From the NCBI GenBank assembly GCA_014885115.2, contig WKLE02001992.1, positions 1-13,692 of the forward strand: a DNA stretch of 13,692 nucleotides. Direction: 5' to 3'. The DNA is from Asterionellopsis glacialis (taxonomy: Eukaryota > Bacillariophyta > Plagiogrammaphyceae > Rhaphoneidales > Asterionellopsidaceae). Position numbers and translations under genes: made by a program. Positions within the stretch are counted from its first letter, which is position 1, and each line of letters opens with the position of its first letter. A model generated the notes under the pieces. It ran no database searches. It was not told where the DNA came from and saw nothing but the letters and a program-made list of their open reading frames with translations. Below, in pieces: positions 8,067 to 13,692 of this stretch.

Positions 8067-8780
8067 ATGCTGGTTCATCACCCGAGCAGTCTTGCTTTGC
8101 AGTCTCTTCCTTCTTCACCGAGGACATTTTTGCCATCAGCGACCACCACAACTTCGCTTTCCATGATAGATGGAGTGGTGGAAAGCCAAGACGCACTGAC
8201 TGCTCAGGATATTATAAGTGGGACAGTTCTTGCCTTTTCATTGGCATTTTTAGGTTCATTCTTACAAAGTAGATCGTCGTCAAATTTTATCCTTTGGAGG
8301 AACCAAATTGACCTTCCGGATGAAGAAGAATTCTCTTCTTTTTCGTCAAAATTAATGAATTCCAATATTACAGAATTAGGCAATAGCACTTCAATAATAC
8401 AAGACTATCCACCGACGGTGGGTACGACGTACACCAATAAGAATCAAAGTGTATTGTTTGATGGGGAATCATGGAAAGAAATGAGCCGACCAGAAAATTA
8501 TGTATATTACAATACTCGAGTCAAGAAGAACCAAAAGAATAGCGACAGCGGCGGCAACTTCATTAAGTCCTTCACAGGCACAAAACAAGAAGAAAAATCA
8601 ACAAGAGCATCTCCAATTTTGAAAAAGGAGAAAGCATGGGTATTAGGTGGTCTTCTTATACTTTTTGTTCCAATTTTTTCAATTGAATTCTTTCTCGCAC
8701 TAAGTCGACAATTTATGTGTGGAAGTGATCCATTAAATCAGGCATCATGGGCTCAAGAATTATGTTCCCCACACTTGTGA
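8067..8780 (+). CDS. Hypothetical protein with two membrane segments
   Basis: The 237-residue protein is not recognised. An in-frame TGA about 20 bases upstream fixes the first ATG at 8067. Residues 1-33 are rich in Ser, Pro and Thr with little acid, then MIDGVVES, so an organelle leader without a hydrophobic signal core is possible. One membrane segment lies at about 49-66 (IISGTVLAFSLAFLGSFL). A polar middle of roughly 120 residues contains several Asn-Xaa-Ser/Thr sites (NIT, NST, NQS). A second segment at about 191-212 (WVLGGLLILFVPIFSIEFFL) is followed by a Cys-containing tail, SRQFMCGSDPLNQASWAQEL. The tail is compositionally distinct from the low-complexity middle and is the part most likely to be conserved. 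No intron is evident. It is transcribed divergently from the plastid transporter gene, but I draw no functional link from that. Confidence 0.65.
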   Translation: MLVHHPSSLALQSLPSSPRTFLPSATTTTSLSMIDGVVESQDALTAQDIISGTVLAFSLAFLGSFLQSRSSSNFILWRNQIDLPDEEEFSSFSSKLMNSNITELGNSTSIIQDYPPTVGTTYTNKNQSVLFDGESWKEMSRPENYVYYNTRVKKNQKNSDSGGNFIKSFTGTKQEEKSTRASPILKKEKAWVLGGLLILFVPIFSIEFFLALSRQFMCGSDPLNQASWAQELCSPHL

Positions 8781-9669
8781 GAGAGAATTTCGTTGATAAT
8801 TCAAATGTGTTTTTTTAAACCATGGCATTGATTCATATGCTCGACAAACGTGAGATTCTAAAAAAAACCAATAACAAATTGCTCTCAACTTTATTGAAGC
8901 ATGTGAATACTACTTCATACGCTCGTGTGAAGCATTATCTATATAGATGCCTGCTTTCTTTGTGAGACAATAACTTTTTTTAGAAAAAAGTAGTAGCTCG
9001 CACTATTTTCGTACTGGTAATCGGTCTGTTTCGAATTTTCGATAATGGTGACTCCCCAACAGAGTAATTTTTCCACTTCAAAGTATTTTTTAAAAAGTAA
9101 TAATATAACGTGCTCTTCATCAATCTCTTTGCTTGATTATATGCGCGTTCTAGAAGTTGTCATTGTTGCAGTACATTGATGTTTTATGTTTGAAAAAGTC
9201 TACCAAGATTTTCTGAAAGTAGACCGCCCTTTCGAAGTAACCAAAAGTGGAAAATGGTCAGCATAAAACATATGATTCCACTATGTATTTACGGAAGACA
9301 TGATCTGATTCATGGTGGAATTATTCCTTTAAATTTTTCCCTTTTTAATGTGTTCCCCTTTTGTGAGTTGAGAAAAAAATACTGTACTGCAATGGGATGT
9401 GTCTCTCCTCGTCCGTATCAAACCTACCAAAGGGTACAGCACACATTAAACTTCTGAGGGGAGAGACAAAAACAAATGATTTTCTACGAATTATGATTAT
9501 TAGAATTTTCGTTATTTAGACAAAAGGAATGTAAAAATTTGGCTCGAGTTGAAAACTGATAGTGATTCAAGTTTGAATAATTGTAACAACCGATTCCTTC
9601 TATCTCAACAGACGAAATATAACGGTTCAACCGGTATTCTCTTCGTTCGACAAACAACCTTTTGAAAAA
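8781..9669. other. AT-rich intergenic, no confident gene
   Basis: About 890 bases hold no supported gene. Short frames exist at 9254-9457 (plus) and 9484-9705 (minus). A perfect inverted repeat ACTTTTTT-TAG-AAAAAAGT sits at 8973-8991, possibly a transcript-end structure. A short frame from ATG 9392 (MGCVSPRPYQ…) ends at 9457 and has a GTACAG donor-like site at 9434; it could be a first exon of the gene downstream, but this is speculative. Confidence 0.35.
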
Positions 9670-9947
9670 TTGGCCTGAATTGTCGGAAGATCTCACAACG
9701 ATCACTTCTTGTTAGACCCGGAACCGGAACCACATGCAGTAATCTCTCTGAGAACAAACACAAGAGGGTAGACACAGTCACTGCAGTCATATTACCTGTA
9801 GACTATTCAGAAAGCGACACAAAACCTGGTCTTTTGTCAGAACGACCGCTTCTTTCTAATCGAACATACAAGGCTCGATCGGAAAAGTTGTCGTGTGTTT
9901 CTCTCCAAGTTGATGAAACTACTTCTTCACTGGACCCTTGTAAAGAG
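9670..9947 (+). other. Open frame without ATG, candidate upstream exon of the gene at 10000
   Basis: The frame is open from about 9668 (after TGA at 9663-9665 region) and reads in a protein-like way (TAVILPVDYSESDTKPGLL, then LLSNRTYKARSEKLS and VDETTSSLDPCKE). It then continues to a stop at 10022, overlapping the start of the next gene in a different frame. A GTAGTG donor at 9948 and a pyrimidine-rich acceptor ending CCAG at 9993 would remove 46 bases and join GAG at 9945-9947 exactly in frame to the codons leading into ATG 10000. No in-frame ATG lies within the segment, so a further exon would be needed. Confidence 0.35.
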
Positions 9948-9999
9948 GTAGTGCCTTCAATTTCCTCCACGAATTTCTTCTTATTACGACCAGCCCAAG

Positions 10000-11811
10000 A
10001 TGCCAACTCAGACGTTAATTGAAAAAGCAGAAACCTTCTATGAAGAAGCGCATGAAAGTTCCTATCGCCTGTCACAGCCGCGACGTTCGCACAAGAATAA
10101 GAATTATCCTGTTGCATCGGTGAAGAAACGAGGTGTGTTCGAACGTCTCTTATGTGCTCCGCACACTGAAATTGAAGAACCTCCTCTAACATATCAAGAG
10201 GCATACCACAAAGTCATTCCATCCACTCCACGTACACATGCTAGTACCAAATCTCCACCATCGGGGTATTCCATGAAAAGTTCCTTCGATTCTCTCTCAC
10301 CAGACTCCTTTACGGAGAGCACTTTTACCCAGAGCAATTCGACCGAAGCTGGAAAGGACGATGCCGACGACGACGACGTCCTTCGTGATATCCAATCTCA
10401 GCTTCGATATTTAGAAAGAGAAATTGTCAAAACTCGACAAACAGGACGATCCGTCGACAAACAAAATATGATGGATCGTCTTTCGTCTCTTATGAAATCA
10501 CTCGAAGAACACAATAATAATAGTAATAATGCCGAGGACGACGACAGAGAAAGTAATGCCTTAGACACAGATGAAGAATCTGACACAATAGAAATCGGTA
10601 AGTCAGTGAGGCGATTACAACGACGAAGACAAGGGCAAGCAGACCGAGAAGAAGAAGAAGAAGTAGGATTTATTGATGAATATGCCAACATGTTTCGTAA
10701 AGATATTCGTGAGACGTTTGGCACTGACGTGCTCGCTGAAGATCTTTTGAATGCATTTGATGCACAAATTGCAAATCCAATCGAAGATTTCTTCTCAAGT
10801 TTAATCGATGGGGTTGTTGATGAAGGGGAAAGTCAGAGTGAGGGTGAAAGTGAAGGAGTAATAGAAGATCGTAACGAAGGGTGGTGGCAACCACAACCAT
10901 GGGAGAAAGATGATGCAAAAGAACCATCTTGGTTACGATCACATGATAGTCCTAGTAAGAAAAGTGTAAAAACAGACGACTCATCTTCAAGTTGTACTCC
11001 CAATCCTGTTCCAGCAACAATTGACGTTGCTGTAGAATCTGAATGGGCCTCATCACCTCTAAAAGGGTCAAATGCAACAACGTCCGACATCAAATCATTC
11101 TGGAAACGGAAAAAAGCTGTCATGGCAGTACACAAATCTGCCAGATCTACACCTCCTCGAGTAACAGGTGGATTGTCAGCGACATCTACGTATGCTTATC
11201 CAGATGGTTCACCGCCACGAGCAAAGGCGGGTTTGAATAAATCACAAAATAATTATTCGAGACCGAGTTGGGATGACGTTTCAGGTACAACTGATGCAAG
11301 TGGTCTCAGTATGTCTAATCAGAATCCCAGCAAGAGGGGGGTAGTCGGAGAAAAAGGAAGAGGCGTTGATCCCTTCCAACACCACCATGTTGGCACCGAA
11401 AACACTCATTATAAAACTCCCCCGCGTCGTGGTGTCAAATCTTGGGTCAAAAAAGGTGTATCTTGTTTCAGTAAACCACCTGAATATGAAACTTTTGATT
11501 TCGGTGCTGACACAGCAGAAAGAAATTATGAAGGTCAAAAAATCATGGGAAGTCCAAATAGTCACGCAGGTTGTTATCCAATACAAGAGGAAGGACGCAC
11601 TGTCAAGAACACTCAGGATACATTATATTTGTCTCGTAGCCAACCTCATACTCATCAATATAGAGGTCTGTATTATGGAAAAAGTAGTGCCGCTAGTATT
11701 TTGCGTGGAGAGGATCCGATAGACGCATCAGATCAAAATTACGGGGTGCGACGAGGAGGATCTCCTTCTCGTCTCTTTACCAAGGCACAGAATAGAAGAG
11801 GCTACGTTTGA
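10000..11811 (+). CDS. Large, mostly disordered protein of unknown function
   Basis: The frame encodes 603 residues from ATG 10000 (A at -3; in-frame TAG at 9949-9951 upstream). I do not recognise the family. In order: a short helix (1-25); a basic segment KKRGVFERLLCAPHTEIEEP (42-61); a Ser/Pro/Thr-rich linker (73-117); an acidic run then a likely coiled coil (127-170, LRDIQSQLRYLEREIVKTR); a charged stretch with poly-Asn and EEEEE; and the best candidate for a folded helical unit, FIDEYANMFRKDIRETF to FFSSLIDGVVDEG (224-275). Residues 276-603 are low-complexity and rich in Ser, Pro, Gly, Arg and Asn, with WVKKGVSCFSKPPEYETF (482-499) echoing the first basic motif. There is no signal peptide or membrane segment. 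Many Ser-Pro and Arg-x-x-Ser sites suggest phosphorylation. The true N-terminus may lie in an upstream exon (see 9670-9947). AATAAA at 11850-11855 follows the stop closely. Confidence 0.75.
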   Translation: MPTQTLIEKAETFYEEAHESSYRLSQPRRSHKNKNYPVASVKKRGVFERLLCAPHTEIEEPPLTYQEAYHKVIPSTPRTHASTKSPPSGYSMKSSFDSLSPDSFTESTFTQSNSTEAGKDDADDDDVLRDIQSQLRYLEREIVKTRQTGRSVDKQNMMDRLSSLMKSLEEHNNNSNNAEDDDRESNALDTDEESDTIEIGKSVRRLQRRRQGQADREEEEEVGFIDEYANMFRKDIRETFGTDVLAEDLLNAFDAQIANPIEDFFSSLIDGVVDEGESQSEGESEGVIEDRNEGWWQPQPWEKDDAKEPSWLRSHDSPSKKSVKTDDSSSSCTPNPVPATIDVAVESEWASSPLKGSNATTSDIKSFWKRKKAVMAVHKSARSTPPRVTGGLSATSTYAYPDGSPPRAKAGLNKSQNNYSRPSWDDVSGTTDASGLSMSNQNPSKRGVVGEKGRGVDPFQHHHVGTENTHYKTPPRRGVKSWVKKGVSCFSKPPEYETFDFGADTAERNYEGQKIMGSPNSHAGCYPIQEEGRTVKNTQDTLYLSRSQPHTHQYRGLYYGKSSAASILRGEDPIDASDQNYGVRRGGSPSRLFTKAQNRRGYV

Positions 11812-12015
11812 TAACAAAAGATAAAATATAGTGCATTGAATGTGGCTAAAATAAAATCATTATTTAATATTTTACAATGCGTGCATCTTCTTTTAGTCTA
11901 GTACCTCTTTTGATTCATTCATGCGGAATCAGTAGCATGCTTGTGAATTAGATTAAGCTCAACAGACTACGTATCATGGTATCATGGAGAGTCACGATGA
12001 TCAAACATTATGTAA

Positions 12016-13530
12016 CTACTGATATGGGATGGTCTGTGCTCCATCTTCAGTCAAGATAGAAACGATAAAATGAAAAACTGGGACGACCGCAATGACAGTA
12101 GCAAGCACAATATGAAAGCCAAGAGTCAGCGTTGCTTCCTTGTGAAATGGCCACCAAAAGTGTTTCTTATCGGGGAACAAAACACCCAGCACACACGCCA
12201 AAACAATTGGACCAACCGCAACAGTAAACCCTACAATAGAAATCTGTACATCATTCATCGTAGCCGATTCATTAGAATCTCTGGACGATATCATGTGCTG
12301 CAATGCCTGTATTAACACCAACAACGGAAATAGGTTCAATACGTTGTACATCACCTGATCCAATTTCTCCGGGAATATTGCTCTCCAAGAAACATCTCCA
12401 TCTAGGTATTTTTTTCCTGCGTGTGTGCTTCCAACTTCTTCCTCTGCAGAACCATCATCCTTGTATTGGCCTTTGTACAAATCTGACATCTTCCCTAGTT
12501 TGTCTTGGTATGTTCCAAACCATTTATCTATTGGCATTCTACTTGTACCATAATTGCATTCGAATTTTGCATGCTAGACCATAATTTGTTGTATATCGAC
12601 GAAAGAAAGAAAGAAAGAAAGAAAGGCTCTACATTCGTTAGGCTAGAACACATTGGTTTCACAAAACACAAATAAAAAGATTGAACGTACGTGAATAAAA
12701 TGATGTTGTCCAGACATGTAATGATCCTCCCAACCAGAATGAGCTGCAGCAGGAGAAAGCAGGACGTGAATGCCATTCCATAAGAAGACAAATGGAGAAG
12801 CTTGAATATAAAGAGACAATCCAACACAACCAATGTAATACATATGTTCGACAGGATGCATTGTCATCCCAGAGAACGGTTCCGGATCTGTGTTACGATG
12901 ATGAACGGAATGTACATATTTATAAAGTACGCGAAAATGAATGAAGCGATGCGTAAAATAAAAGTGTACCTCACGATAGAAGGGAACAAATAGGATCCAA
13001 AAGCACAATTTACCCATTTCTATCGGTGATGAAAGAATCTGTGCATCGGATACATATGCAATTTTGTTAGTAGCATAGCAATGAATGAATAGTACCTCCC
13101 AAAAAGTCCATTGCAGGGTACCGATGTTTGTGTACCAGATATTATGAATGAATCGCGACATTGACGGCCCGCCACTCTTGGGGTTAAACTTTCTTTTACT
13201 CAAGCGCCACACATATAGTGCTGCGTGCCAAAGTCCGTAATATAGATTGACAACAATACTGTTGATTACAGCACGTTGAAGTATCCACGCAGTGTCCAAC
13301 ACAGCAGCATTTTTAAAACTCTTTTCATATGGAAATAAAACGTACAAAATAGCTGCTGTTAAAAGCCATACAATATTTGGACTCTTCACGAAGCTAAGAG
13401 GAAAATATCCCCACACCCAGTTGTTGTTTCCATATATGGTGGACAGTGATGTGTGACCAGGCTTAAGTTTGGTGTCAACCCATTCTGGTGGAGCAAAAAA
13501 AGAGTCATTCACATATTGAAACAATGACAT
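12016..13530 (-). CDS. Fatty acid hydroxylase / sterol desaturase superfamily membrane enzyme; 2 exons
   Basis: Exons 13530-12691 and 12573-12016 join to 465 residues; the intron (12690-12574, 117 bases, GTACGT…TAG) is in phase 0. The family uses a histidine-bound di-iron centre with O2 to hydroxylate or desaturate sterols, fatty acids, sphingolipids or related lipids, usually in the ER. The histidine boxes are H194-RFI-H198 (HX3H), H207-SV-H210-H211 (HX2HH), the supporting HPVEH (225-229) and H277-FI-H280-H281 (HX2HH), followed by AKFECNYGTSRMPIDKWFGT, the usual ending of the domain. Hydrophobic segments lie at about 52-68, 87-108, 140-152 and 173-192, plus 230-260. After the domain about 165 more residues include three membrane stretches (355-373, 390-412, 430-453), which is longer than the compact 250-300-residue sterol desaturases. 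An in-frame TGA lies about 95 bases upstream of ATG 13530. The substrate cannot be told from sequence. Confidence 0.88.
12601..12624. repeat. (GAAA)6 microsatellite inside the hydroxylase intron
   Basis: Six perfect GAAA units lie on the plus strand, so the transcript of the minus-strand gene carries (CUUU)6. It starts about 27 bases upstream of the 3' splice site at 12574 and may serve as, or extend, the polypyrimidine tract. Tetranucleotide runs of this kind vary in length between alleles. Confidence 0.85.
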
Positions 13531-13692
13531 TGATAAAAAAAGAGAACTGTCTTGGTTGCTAGAACCATTAGAGGAGAATGCAATATCGGATAGTTGGACT
13601 TGTCTGGAGGAGCTTTCTGTGTTGGATCAACAATCAACACCGAGAGTTGTATCAAAGAACAAAATACACAGAGATACAAGCAGTTCTCACTC
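13531..13692. other. Presumed 5' flank of the hydroxylase gene
   Basis: These 162 bases lie upstream of the minus-strand ATG at 13530. An in-frame TGA near 13625 limits extension of the first exon. No other gene is visible before the window ends. Confidence 0.4.

Noticed and set aside
8973..8991. Perfect 8-base inverted repeat with A/T runs
   Set aside because: In AT-rich DNA this is likely by chance, and no gene end is fixed there.
9392..9457. Short frame starting MGC, possible acylated peptide gene
   Set aside because: Twenty-one residues only, with no support as a stand-alone gene. Kept only as a speculative first exon.
9803..10204. 133-codon minus-strand frame
   Set aside because: It lies antisense to the start of the large disordered protein and has no domain, signal or splice support.
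1..13692. CRISPR array, rRNA, phage or bacterial operon
   Set aside because: No regularly spaced repeats, rRNA signatures, ribosome-binding sites or co-directional gene strings were seen; introns and bipartite leaders indicate a eukaryotic nucleus.

Overview
The window looks like nuclear DNA from a photosynthetic alga with a complex, red-type plastid, most likely a diatom. Genes sit on both strands, are not in operons, and are interrupted by short GT-AG introns (117 to 198 bases where I could place them). Three predicted proteins begin with a signal peptide followed by a phenylalanine at or near the cleavage site (…A|FAP, …VG|FG, …TA|FQQ). This is the bipartite plastid-import leader of diatoms and their relatives. 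The assignment to diatoms, and the leaning towards a centric diatom because of the nuclear psb28, are inferences.

Layout. 1-1186 (minus): one reading frame broken by three in-frame stops and running off the left edge, with a zinc-finger-like Cys/His pattern at its upstream end; probably a decayed mobile-element gene. 1221-1294 and 3544-3617 (plus): two tRNA-Val(AAC) genes. 2017-2460 (minus): nuclear psb28 with a plastid leader. 2762-2902: a 141-base foldback (MITE-like) element, followed to about 3400 by scattered GTAC-rich relatives of its arms. 4760-5269 (plus): small plastid-type membrane protein of unknown function. 5695-7384 (minus): a three-exon gene, including a 35-base microexon, for an SLC35A-like nucleotide-sugar transporter with a plastid leader. 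8067-8780 (plus): unknown protein with two membrane segments. 10000-11811 (plus): large, mostly disordered protein of unknown function, possibly extended upstream by another exon. 12016-13530 (minus): two-exon fatty acid hydroxylase/sterol desaturase-family di-iron membrane enzyme whose intron splits the last histidine motif.

These genes do not form one pathway. The shared theme is the plastid: three of the six protein genes between 2 and 12 kb carry plastid-type leaders, namely a photosystem II assembly factor, an unknown membrane protein and a transporter normally found in the Golgi or ER. The points most worth a second look are the nuclear psb28 (a gene usually kept in the plastid genome of this lineage), the plastid leader on a nucleotide-sugar-transporter fold, and the intron that separates two adjacent catalytic histidines. 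I found no rRNA, CRISPR array, bacterial operon or intact transposase.
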